This document shows positions 27,601 through 34,329 of a stretch of 34,329 bases of DNA, piece by piece. The translations under genes were made by a program, and so were the position numbers. The notes beneath the pieces were generated by a model that did not search any database, was not told the DNA's origin, and was given only the letters and a program-made list of their open reading frames with translations. The stretch spans positions 1 to 34,329 of the forward strand of contig DVJR01000169.1 in NCBI GenBank assembly GCA_018716575.1. Reading direction: 5' to 3'. The stretch is from Candidatus Scatomonas merdavium. GTDB taxonomy: Bacteria; Bacillota; Clostridia; Lachnospirales; Lachnospiraceae. Each line of letters opens with the position of its first letter. Position 1 is the stretch's first letter.

Positions 27601-29296
27601 CCGTTACCAGAAGGCCTGCGCCGCTCTGCGTCAGAATTCTCCGGATTCTGCCCGCAGGAAGATCCGGGGACAAAAGCATCCAGGCACATCCGGCACGCAG
27701 CACGCCGGCCATAGTCTCCAGCAGTTCAAATCCCCTGGGCAGCAGCACCGCCACCAGCGCCTGATCCCCTCCGGAAGCAGACAGCACCGCCCCTGAAATA
27801 TCAAACGCCCGCATCAGCAGGGCCTGGTACGTCAGTCTTTCCCCCCGGAAAATAGCGGCAACCCGCCTCGGATATTCATCCGAAGAGGTTTCCAGCGCAT
27901 CAAAGACCGACCGCTCCTCCAGATAGCGGCCTGTCCGGTTAAAGGTATATAAGACACGTTCCCTTTCATCTGTCGTCAGCACGGAAAGCTGGCGTATGGG
28001 CTTCTCCGGATTTGCCAGAGCCTCCAGCAGAATGTTGCAGATAGTATGATGCAGCCGTTCAATCTCTTCCCTGGCAAAAAACTGGGTCAGATAATCATAA
28101 TCTATGGAATAGCATTTGCTGTCTGCCATGTTTGTCACATGGATGCAGAGCTGCTCCGCCTGATAGCCGCTGTAATGCCATCGTCCGGAAATCAGCACGG
28201 ACGCATCCCGGCTCTCTACAGCCTGGCTGTTCTGGTAGGACAGGGCAATATTGAACAGACGCCCCTCCCCTTTGTTCCTGCTCTGATAAATTTTCTCGAT
28301 ATGGGAATACGGAAACCTCTGGTGCTTGAGCAGATCGAACCACGCTCCTGTCAGTTCCCGGTTAAACTCATTCCAGCTCCAGCTGTCGTCAATCCGGTTA
28401 AAAAACGGCAGAGTTGTCACGAACATGCCCGTAGTCCGCTTAAAAACATAGTTGGTGCGGTTCATAATCGGTACGCCGATCGTAAAGCGGTCTGCGCCCC
28501 CGATCCGTTTAAAATAAATGGCCAGAGCCATATAAAAGACAGCAAAAGGAGCCACGCGGTTTTCCGTACAGAACCGGTACACCGCATGGTTGAGCACCTG
28601 AGGCAGGTCAAAAGAAACCCGGCTGCCGAGAGGGCTCACAACTGCGCTGCTGACAGCCTTCAGCACCGACGGCTCACCGGATTCTTCCAGGATCTGCTCC
28701 CAGTATTTTCTGTCCTTCTCATAAGCCCTGGAACTGAGATAGTTTTGTTCTTCTTTTATATGTAATTCATAGCTGGGAGATTTCTCAAGCCCTGCAGGCT
28801 TCCCGTCCAGCAGGTTCAGATACGTCTGTGCGATCCGGTTGCAGACCATCAGCTGCGCCCACCCGTCAGAAATGATGTGGTGCATCTTCACCAGCACGCC
28901 TCCGGAATTTTCTCCTGCCCGGAACAGGATAAACCGATACAGCGGTCCGTCAAACACAGGAATCGGCTCTCTGGTCATCGCTGCCTCCCAGCTCTCGATC
29001 CCTTCTCTGCTGGTATGGGACAGATCATAGACCGGAAATTCCTCTTTCACAAACGGTGCATGATACTGCACCGGATCTCCGCCGGCACTCTGTTCGATCC
29101 GCGCCCGCAGAGAATCGTCCGCCTCCAGAACCATCTGTATGCTTTTCTGAAGCAGTACAAAATCCACACGCCCTTCTACCTGAATCGTAGCGCTCAGATT
29201 GTTAACAGAAGTTCCTTTCAGAGAACATTCCAGATTCCAGATATTTTTCTGACTTAAAGACAGCGGAAAACGCTGTCCGTAATCTTTCGTTTCCAT
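21641..29296 (-). CDS. two-module NRPS, C-A-PCP-C-A-PCP-R (reductive release); ORF track start is 29377 (TTG)
   Basis: C1 MHHIISDG; A1 VYTSGSTGTPKG...YDTGD (around 27930-26450); PCP1 FLSGGNSLNA; C2 SHHIIGDG; A2 MFTSGSTGKPKG...YKSGD (around 24800-23370); PCP2 FEQGGTSLEA; R domain MLTGATGFFGVHLL with YVKSK (YxxxK) (around 22720-21650). Confidence 0.95.
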   Translation of the reverse strand: METKDYGQRFPLSLSQKNIWNLECSLKGTSVNNLSATIQVEGRVDFVLLQKSIQMVLEADDSLRARIEQSAGGDPVQYHAPFVKEEFPVYDLSHTSREGIESWEAAMTREPIPVFDGPLYRFILFRAGENSGGVLVKMHHIISDGWAQLMVCNRIAQTYLNLLDGKPAGLEKSPSYELHIKEEQNYLSSRAYEKDRKYWEQILEESGEPSVLKAVSSAVVSPLGSRVSFDLPQVLNHAVYRFCTENRVAPFAVFYMALAIYFKRIGGADRFTIGVPIMNRTNYVFKRTTGMFVTTLPFFNRIDDSWSWNEFNRELTGAWFDLLKHQRFPYSHIEKIYQSRNKGEGRLFNIALSYQNSQAVESRDASVLISGRWHYSGYQAEQLCIHVTNMADSKCYSIDYDYLTQFFAREEIERLHHTICNILLEALANPEKPIRQLSVLTTDERERVLYTFNRTGRYLEERSVFDALETSSDEYPRRVAAIFRGERLTYQALLMRAFDISGAVLSASGGDQALVAVLLPRGFELLETMAGVLRAGCAWMLLSPDLPAGRIRRILTQSGAGLLVTAREILERSGLGEPDIPVVFAEEVEQNTGQVPQVPVKPDSLAYVVYTSGSTGTPKGVEITQKNLLNLAQAMENIYGKGAVLSICSVGFDAFMLESIVPLLNGKTIVIADGEEQESPKRLAALIRGYAVGFCSLTPSRLEAFLKEPEFCGAVRHMEGILCGGEAFPASLLKKLKNITGAKLYNQYGPSETTVGVSLKELSHAKQITAGRPMDNCRLYVLDKWLNPLPTGVFGRLYVGGLCVGRGYRNAPELTEKSFVENPFEDKEKMYDTGDSACWTDDGEIVLAGRLDDQVKLRGLRIEPSEVAACIAEYPGVRAAAARVCQVESQPVLTAYYCSDTVLEETELLSFAATYLPYYMIPSCIMRLDELPVTAGGKIDERRLPEPVLRKQAGTGSAGHITASAGKVLDIFRSVLGREDLDGNSDYFLSGGNSLNAMEAIAGLEAAFGCSVRVADLYACRTAVRLARHLQKDGGEGSQDSGAEPLRMIRKAERRESYPLSPMQQGIYVQSWLDPTGIAYNMPGAFRLPKEADAAKLQEAFRALIRADEVFRTAFVQEKGRISARVAETVPFALEWLEGADFAEVSGKFLRPFDLGCAPLLRAAIWQEPDGNRILFIDSHHIIGDGMSTPLVLKRLNEAYCGLELQVPLSYTDYSVYLEEEPERGREREKDYWCRHLENLPELLTLPSDFPRPHTFDFKGSEYRWSLTEKESAACDEYCRDHGITSFMLFLGVYGILVSKLSGREDFLIGTPVAGRLHPGTGAICGPFINTLPLRLRPEGGRRTEAYLQEVRSEVTGLLDHQEISLEELLALLKLPRSAQNPLYQVMFSQSPVDTAAFVLDGKPMEFLPVITGTVKMDMTVETARQGSCYSFQMASASSLFEENTIRFYGRCLRQILREILSGRALTLDEISPLCPADYETYVEAPRYAATPFVNLPIHRFIEQKVKAGPDAPAIVFHGQVMTRDMLERRACGLAALLREAGVQPGQCVGLGFGRTPDLIAAMIAILKNGCAYVPLLPSFPKERLAYMLETAGAEYVLCDRKTAARLPEGLPCRVFEAAERLEDGFEDAAVKDEDLVNVMFTSGSTGKPKGVMLRHRAVSSLFVSIRELLSRAAGPILCTTNVVFDSFIGESLFPLAMGKTVVLTDEEEMMLPWKLAAIIEESGAEIFQVTPARLQMCLGNEAFCRAAASLKLVLLGGEVLTPQLLDKLHKATDAVSVNMYGPTEATVYMTMIDVKPGDHITIGRPLYNGRIYVLDEKMRPVMPTGCGELYMAGECLARGYISRPDLTEQAFLPDPFVPGERMYKSGDMGRLRLDGSYDFLGRRDSQVKLNGQRVELDEITGAILESGCAKQAATVAIRKEDGSMELCSFYQPDSRVENCQSCLMERIRKVLPVYMVPSRVLPIENMPLTASSKIDLRALTAMATEGIRHALKEDEAHRVSAAEPVKAVPEKAAAQAETAAEQDAAPVRDTEIRRAEPSPAPKKQEKAASADGVRFVLDIWGQVLTKQELDPEQSFFEQGGTSLEALSVLSLYFNHGLEMSLSQFYEYPEARRQAELLGLNLSETDETEEKLADAAAAGEIRETASGKIAADAGYRTEAAGACAEKRQHVLVPPEEPIWEEPEAEKRQGRKKGIMLTGATGFFGVHLLKALLDKGESGIICLVRGGERRLLECLTWYFGSGFAMRSRKRLTVIDGDLTKERLGLEEQDYARLAGNVGEIYHAAADVRHYAADEEAFLRTNVEGTRCILELARRSGARLYHMSTCSVSGEQLKDGRPGAVFTENDYDIGQIWEDNIYVKSKYLAEGLVLEARESGMETKIFRLGRLVGRASDGVFQKNPDTNAFYLLMRAFYRVGAVPRTIAETSVDLTPVDYAAEAVLALKDGPGTVFHIIHPDPPTTGQVAEELQAGIRIVSDGEFTELLSRTAVGPAREQVSVLIDYWYHIRLKPPVIQVSGEQTKDSLARAGFRFDIPSPGELLESFTMQETWPAEEE

Positions 29297-29348
29297 ATTG
29301 CCCGTCAAACCCCTATGTTTTCCGTCAGATACAGTATACTCATCTATA

Positions 29349-29377
29349 TTTATACCCTTTTTTTTATCCAAAATCAA
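29349..29377 (-). promoter_or_regulatory. SigA-type promoter of the NRPS operon
   Basis: Minus strand TTGATT (29372-29377), 17 nt including A8, TATAAA (29349-29354). Confidence 0.6.
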
Positions 29378-29529
29378 CCTTTTCTTCAGTTTCAGACACC
29401 CGATCCAGGCCTTTTCATACTTTCCCCAAAAATATTGGAATATTTATCCATTTTCCGCGGTTTTTCCTCTCCTGTGCCCCCTCTTTTCCGGCGTTGTATG
29501 CCTGGCCTTCCGTACCATTCCTTCCGGGT

Positions 29530-29558
29530 TTGACAGCCGTATTTGAATCCTTTATAAT
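29530..29558 (+). promoter_or_regulatory. consensus SigA promoter for the ABC transporter
   Basis: TTGACA (29530-29535), 17 nt, TATAAT (29553-29558): perfect consensus. Confidence 0.75.
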
Positions 29559-29593
29559 GAATCCTGATTATTTATACTGTGAATACTTTTCTG

Positions 29594-29619
29594 AAAAAAC
29601 GGCCCGTCGGAGGCGGGCC
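29594..29619 (-). terminator. intrinsic terminator on the minus strand inside the ABC transporter 5' region
   Basis: Minus strand GGCCCG(cctccga)CGGGCC followed by gTTTTTT (stem bases at 29601-29606 and 29614-29619). Confidence 0.6.
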
Positions 29620-29705
29620 TGACACGGCAAAATGAGGGGGAAGCAGGCCGGAAGCCTGACAGACATATCACTGTTTTCTGACAGAATAAAAAGGAGTAAT
29701 GGCAT

Positions 29706-32700
29706 ATGCTTCAGATCATGCACATCTGCAAAACCTATAAAACCGGCAATCTGGTGCAAAAGGCACTGGATGACGTATCTCTGTGCCTGCGCGAAAATGA
29801 GTTCGTGGCGATTCTGGGCCCCAGCGGTTCCGGCAAAACCACACTTCTGAACATCATCGGAGGCCTGGATCGGTACGACAGCGGCGACCTGGTCATAAAC
29901 GGCATTTCCACCCGGAAATACCGGGACCGGGACCGGGATTCCTACCGGAACCATACCATCGGCTTTGTTTTCCAGAGCTATAACCTGATTCCTCACCAGA
30001 CCATACTGGCCAATGTGGAACTGGCGCTGACCATTTCCGGCGTTTCCAAAACTGAACGCAGAAAACGGGCCTGCCGCGCTCTGGAGCAGGTAGGTCTGGG
30101 AGATCAGCTGCACAAAAGACCCAGCCAGCTCTCCGGAGGACAGATGCAGCGTGTAGCTATTGCCCGGGCGCTGGTCAATGATCCCGACGTGCTGCTGGCC
30201 GACGAGCCCACCGGAGCCCTCGACAGCGAAACCAGTGTTCAGGTCATGGAGCTTCTGAAAGAGGTGGCCCGGGACCGGCTGGTGGTTATGGTCACTCACA
30301 ACCCGGAGCTGGCCGAAGCCTACGCTACCAGGATCGTCCATCTGAAGGACGGAAAAATCCGTTCCGACACCCATCCCTTCCGCCCGGACGGCGGCCTGCC
30401 CGCTGCACCTGTGCATAAAAATATGGGAAAAGCCTCTATGTCTTTCCTGACCGCGCTGTCCCTGAGCTTTAATAATCTCCGGACGAAAAAGGCAAGAACA
30501 CTTCTTACTTCCTTTGCCGGCTCCATCGGCATCATCGGAATCGCCCTGATTCTGTCACTGTCCAACGGAGTAAATACCTATATCAAATCCGTGGAGGAGG
30601 ACACGCTCTCTGAATATCCGCTGGAGCTTCAGAGTACGGAGATGGACTTTGCCTCCATGATGTCCGGCATGGGCAGCACCAGCGACTCTTCCGGTGAAGG
30701 TGAGGTCACGATTCTGGAGATGGTCACAAATATGTTTTCTACGGTCAACGCCAACGATCTGGCAGCCTTCAAGGAATACCTGGACAGCGGAGAAAGCGGC
30801 ATCGAACAATACGCCAACGCCATCGAATATGTATACAATGTGGCTCCGCAGATTTACCGGAGCAATGCTGACGGTACCGTCCGTCAGGTCAACCCGGACA
30901 GCTCTTTTTCTGCTCTTGGTCTGGGCTCCTCCGCCAGCTCCAGCAGCCTTATGTCCTCTATGATGAGCACAGACGTCTTCTATGAGATGCCTGAAAACAC
31001 AGCGCTGTTTGAGGATCAGTACGAGGTGAAGGCCGGCCGCTGGCCGGAAGCCTGGAACGAATGCGTGCTCGTCCTCTCCCCCCGCGGCAGCATCAGTGAT
31101 TTTATGCTGTACACGCTGGGTCTGCGGGATTCCGTGGAGCTGGACAAAATGGTGGAAGAATTTCTGGCGGAGGAACCGGTAGAAGTCCCCGATAACATCC
31201 GTTCCTATTCCTATGACGAATTTCTGGGAATCTCCTTTAAGCTGGTGAACAGCTCCGACTATTACGAATACGATGAAGAATACGGAATCTGGCGGGATAA
31301 AACCGACGATGACAGCTATATGCAGAATCTGGTGGCAGACGGCGAAGACCTGACCATCGTCGGAGTCGTGCAGCAGGCAGAGGGGGTAGCCGCCGGAATG
31401 CTGGAAACCGGCATCGGCTATCCCGCTGACCTGACCCGCCATGTAATGGGCGCAGCTGCCGAAAGCCCCATTGTGCAGGAGCAGCTGGCTGATCCCGATA
31501 CGAATGTCCTTACCGGAACTGCCTTTGGGACAGACAGTCAGAACAGCTTCGACCTGGAATCCCTGTTTTCCATCGATGAAGAGGCGCTGCAGAACGCTTT
31601 TCAGTTCGATGAAAACACTCTGTCAGCAAGCGCTCCGGATTCCGGCTCTTTCGGCATTGATGCCGGCTCCCTGGATGCAGGCTCTGTGGATCTGTCCTCT
31701 ATGGTTGATCCGGACAGCCTGTCTGTAGACATGCCGGAGCTGTCGGGGCTGGATATGGAAAGCCTGCTGTCCGGACTCGACCTGTCCATCTCCCCTGAAG
31801 GCCTGCAAAGTCTGGCATCCGGCCTTTTTGAAGGTTATCAGGACTATGCGGCTTCACACCCCGAGGCGGATTATTCCGGCCTGGGCGATTCCTTCCTGGC
31901 CTATCTTCAGACAGATGCAGCCCGTCAGACTCTGTCGGACTGTCTGGAACAGATCCTGGCCGACACCGAGGTCACCGTTTCCACCGATGCTCTGAAACAG
32001 CTGATCCGGGATTTGATGGACGGATATCAGCAGTACGCTGCTGACAACGGACTGACTGACCCGGATCGCTTCGACGAATACCTTGCCATGTATCTGGAGA
32101 CAGATGAAGCCCGGCAGATCATTGCCGACGGTGCCTCCGGAGTCGTTCAGATTTCCGGCGAACCGGATCTCTCCTCTGAGCAGCTTCAGGCCTGCGCCAG
32201 CGCTCTGCTGAACGGGTACCAGCAGTATGCCGTGGAAAACGGACTTCCCGATCCTTCAAAAATGGGAGAACATTTTTCCGCCTATCTGGCGACACCGGAA
32301 GGCAGCAGCCGCCTTACCGAAGGGCTCCGGAATACCATCAATATGGATGTGCTGCAGCAGCAGATCGGTTCTGCCATGCAGGAATACATGGCATCTGCCG
32401 CAGACGCCTATTCCTCTGCCGTGGCCCAGCTTCTGCAAAGCCAGATCACTTCCGTGATGCAGCAGGTCATCAGCCAGATCAGTCAGAGCATGGCTGCCGC
32501 CATGGAAGAATACATGGGACAGATGAGCGCCGGGCTGGAGGATGCTTTCACAGTCGATCAGGACGCCTTTGCTTCAGCTATCACCGTCAATATGGATCAG
32601 GAAGAGCTGACGGAGCTGCTGGTATCCCTGATGTCAGCGGAGAATACCACTTATGACAGCGTGCTTCAGGATCTGGGCTACGCCGATCCGGACGATCCCG

Positions 32701-33272
32701 GTGCCATCAATATTTATCCGGTGGATTTTGAAAGCAAAGGCCGCATCACAGATATTCTGGATGCCTACAACAGCCTGATGGAAGCCCAGGGCAAAGAAGA
32801 CCAGGTCATTAAATATACCGATATGGTGGGGACGCTGATGTCTTCCGTTACGGATATCGTCAACGTGATCAGCTACGTACTGGTGGCCTTTGTGGCGATT
32901 TCCCTGATCGTCTCGTCCATCATGATCGGCGTCATCACCTATATCAGCGTGCTGGAACGCCGGAAGGAAATCGGAATCCTCCGGGCCATCGGAGCTTCGA
33001 AACGGAATGTGGCGCAGGTTTTTAACGCAGAAACGGTCATTATCGGCTTCTGTGCAGGCGCTATGGGAATTATTATCACCCTGATTCTGCTGATCCCGGC
33101 CAATTTCCTGATTCACACCATCGCCGGCCAGCCCGGCATCAGTGCCGCCCTTCCCGTAGTTCCGGCCATAGTACTGATCCTGCTGAGCGTTCTGCTGACG
33201 CTGATCGGCGGGCTGATTCCCTCGCGGAAGGCCGCCAAAAGCGATCCGGTTACGGCGCTTCGGACGGAATAA
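29706..33272 (+). CDS. MacB/FtsX-type ABC transporter, fused ATPase and permease with large extracytoplasmic domain
   Basis: [16 protein letters not shown] Walker [16 protein letters not shown] signature, [11 protein letters not shown] Walker B; FtsX core [28 protein letters not shown] near the C-terminus; 1188 aa. Confidence 0.93.
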   Translation: MLQIMHICKTYKTGNLVQKALDDVSLCLRENEFVAILGPSGSGKTTLLNIIGGLDRYDSGDLVINGISTRKYRDRDRDSYRNHTIGFVFQSYNLIPHQTILANVELALTISGVSKTERRKRACRALEQVGLGDQLHKRPSQLSGGQMQRVAIARALVNDPDVLLADEPTGALDSETSVQVMELLKEVARDRLVVMVTHNPELAEAYATRIVHLKDGKIRSDTHPFRPDGGLPAAPVHKNMGKASMSFLTALSLSFNNLRTKKARTLLTSFAGSIGIIGIALILSLSNGVNTYIKSVEEDTLSEYPLELQSTEMDFASMMSGMGSTSDSSGEGEVTILEMVTNMFSTVNANDLAAFKEYLDSGESGIEQYANAIEYVYNVAPQIYRSNADGTVRQVNPDSSFSALGLGSSASSSSLMSSMMSTDVFYEMPENTALFEDQYEVKAGRWPEAWNECVLVLSPRGSISDFMLYTLGLRDSVELDKMVEEFLAEEPVEVPDNIRSYSYDEFLGISFKLVNSSDYYEYDEEYGIWRDKTDDDSYMQNLVADGEDLTIVGVVQQAEGVAAGMLETGIGYPADLTRHVMGAAAESPIVQEQLADPDTNVLTGTAFGTDSQNSFDLESLFSIDEEALQNAFQFDENTLSASAPDSGSFGIDAGSLDAGSVDLSSMVDPDSLSVDMPELSGLDMESLLSGLDLSISPEGLQSLASGLFEGYQDYAASHPEADYSGLGDSFLAYLQTDAARQTLSDCLEQILADTEVTVSTDALKQLIRDLMDGYQQYAADNGLTDPDRFDEYLAMYLETDEARQIIADGASGVVQISGEPDLSSEQLQACASALLNGYQQYAVENGLPDPSKMGEHFSAYLATPEGSSRLTEGLRNTINMDVLQQQIGSAMQEYMASAADAYSSAVAQLLQSQITSVMQQVISQISQSMAAAMEEYMGQMSAGLEDAFTVDQDAFASAITVNMDQEELTELLVSLMSAENTTYDSVLQDLGYADPDDPGAINIYPVDFESKGRITDILDAYNSLMEAQGKEDQVIKYTDMVGTLMSSVTDIVNVISYVLVAFVAISLIVSSIMIGVITYISVLERRKEIGILRAIGASKRNVAQVFNAETVIIGFCAGAMGIIITLILLIPANFLIHTIAGQPGISAALPVVPAIVLILLSVLLTLIGGLIPSRKAAKSDPVTALRTE
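31786..32345 (+). repeat. three tandem protein repeats (about 58 aa each) within the ABC transporter ectodomain
   Basis: [46 protein letters not shown] / [46 protein letters not shown] / [46 protein letters not shown]. Confidence 0.85.
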
Positions 33273-33316
33273 GCCTTCTTCCTCTCGCCCGGTTACGGCG
33301 CTGCAGACAGTTTTGG

Positions 33317-33711
33317 TTATCGCTGCGCCGCGGGCCCGAAAATCTGCCTTTCTGCATCATCCGCGAAACGATTCCACAGGCGGCGTACCATTTCACAGGG
33401 CGCCGCCTGTTCCCGTAACCGGAGAACAGCTTTATAACGGCAAAACGCCAGGTCCAAAAGGGGCCCGTAATAGAGCTTCACCTTCTCCTTCAATGCTTTT
33501 CGCGTCCCCGGCTTTCTCTGTATGCTCTGCAGAAGCTTCCAGGCTTCCTCATAGCAGCCGAAAGAGCAGAGTGCATAGACGCCATAGACCTGCGCGGCAG
33601 GAACCGGATACTGCGTCTGCCATCCGACGGTTTCACAGTAACAGATCAGGCACCAGGGTGCCTCGCCCCATGGCCTTCCTCCAGCATTCCCTTCAGTTCT
33701 GCCCTTGCCAT
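33317..33711 (-). pseudogene. frameshifted small hypothetical gene
   Basis: Minus strand: agaggtgg RBS, ATG 33711 MARAELKGMLEEG..., early stop in frame; the adjacent frame continues PWGEAPWCLICYCETVGWQTQYPVPAAQVYGVYALCSFGCYEEAWKLLQSIQRKPGTRKALKEKVKLYYGPLLDLAFCRYKAVL...FGPAAQR* to TAA at 33317. The shift falls near 33668-33676. Confidence 0.55.
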
Positions 33712-33802
33712 AGTGCCGCCACCTCTCTTCCTGAAATTCAGGGCTATATACTCCACCTGAAAGCGCAATTTTTCACACGATACCCCGCGCCCACTACCCG
33801 CC

Positions 33803-33844
33803 GTTCGATTTGCAGGGTCTTAAAAAGCCCTATCACTATCGAAC
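33803..33844. repeat. nested inverted repeat upstream of the toxin-antitoxin operon
   Basis: GTTCGAT (33803-33809) / ATCGAAC (33838-33844) enclosing AGGG (33814-33817) / CCCT (33828-33831). Confidence 0.6.
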
Positions 33845-33867
33845 ATTTTATGTCGTACGTTAATATA

Positions 33868-33896
33868 TTGATATTTTCGTCCGATTTGTGTATAAT
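33868..33896 (+). promoter_or_regulatory. SigA promoter for the toxin-antitoxin operon
   Basis: TTGATA (33868-33873), 17 nt, TATAAT (33891-33896); ATG at 33938 after aaaggaggg. Confidence 0.65.
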
Positions 33897-33937
33897 AACA
33901 CTATATAAAGTACACCCCAAACAAAGGAGGGATTCGT

Positions 33938-34159
33938 ATGATCGTTACCGCAACAGAATTTAAAAACAATCTCGGAAAATATCTGGAAATGGCAACGTCA
34001 CAGGATATTTTCATTACCAAGAACGGGAAAAGCATTGCCCGTCTCACAAGCCCCGCTGTCGATAAGCTGGCGCTTCTGGACGACCTCGCAGGGATTGTTC
34101 CGGAAGATCAGGCAATGGATGAAAATACCATACGAGAGGAGCGGCTGTCCAGACAATGA
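33938..34159 (+). CDS. type II antitoxin, Phd/YefM family
   Basis: MIVTATEFKNNLGKYLEMATSQDIFITKNGKSIARLTSP is a typical Phd/YefM N-terminus; overlaps a PIN gene. Confidence 0.9.
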   Translation: MIVTATEFKNNLGKYLEMATSQDIFITKNGKSIARLTSPAVDKLALLDDLAGIVPEDQAMDENTIREERLSRQ

Positions 34160-34329
34160 GAATACTGATTGATACCAATGTCATTCTGGATATTGTCCAG
34201 AAACGTGAACCATTCTTCGCGGATTCCTACCAGGCTCTCCGCAGGGCTATTGAAGCCGATGCGGAATGTCTGATCTCCGCATCCGCCGCCACGGATATTT
34301 TCTATATGCTCCGCAAGGCGTTCCAGTCC
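34156..34329 (+). CDS. PIN domain toxin (VapC-like), N-terminal part, cut by window edge
   Basis: MRILIDTNVILDIVQKREPFFADSYQALRRAIEADAECLISASAATDIFYMLRKAFQS; DTNVxLD motif; ATGA overlap with the antitoxin. Confidence 0.9.
   Translation, partial: MRILIDTNVILDIVQKREPFFADSYQALRRAIEADAECLISASAATDIFYMLRKAFQS

Noticed and set aside
33313-33963. 216-aa plus-strand ORF before the antitoxin
   Set aside because: Low-quality composition, runs through the predicted promoter into the antitoxin region, and the minus frame there looks more protein-like.
1-34329. CRISPR arrays, tRNA/rRNA genes, transposases or phage genes
   Set aside because: None recognised by eye: no regularly spaced repeats and no integrase or transposase motifs in the ORFs. 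A tRNAscan or CRISPR-finder run was not possible.

Overview
This looks like a chromosomal window from an anaerobic, spore-forming Firmicute (Clostridia/Lachnospiraceae-like by gene content). From left to right it holds: (1) the 5' part of a class-III aminotransferase (-); (2) a NAD de novo operon nadA-nadB-nadC with its niacin repressor niaR and an M20 amidohydrolase, behind a likely NiaR operator; (3) a DegV protein; (4) a complete spoIIIAA-AH operon (-) with a good SigE-type promoter; (5) an NrdG-like radical SAM activase, an alpha/beta hydrolase, a Cof-type HAD phosphatase and a YgjP-like metallohydrolase (-); (6) a tightly overlapping seven-gene operon (-): a two-module NRPS (C-A-PCP-C-A-PCP-R), a 7TM-PAS histidine kinase, a receiver-HD-GYP response regulator, an acyl-AMP ligase, a free-standing ACP, an Sfp-type PPTase and a FliB-like lysine N-methylase; (7) a divergent MacB/FtsX-type ABC transporter (+) with a very large extracytoplasmic domain containing three tandem repeats; (8) an apparently frameshifted gene (-), then a Phd/YefM antitoxin and the start of a PIN-domain toxin (+). 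The main candidate system is item 6 with item 7: a predicted N-acyl dipeptide aldehyde (or derived cyclic imine) pathway with a dedicated two-component/c-di-GMP module, a protein methylase and a putative exporter. All calls come from reading the sequence and the supplied ORFs. No database search was run.
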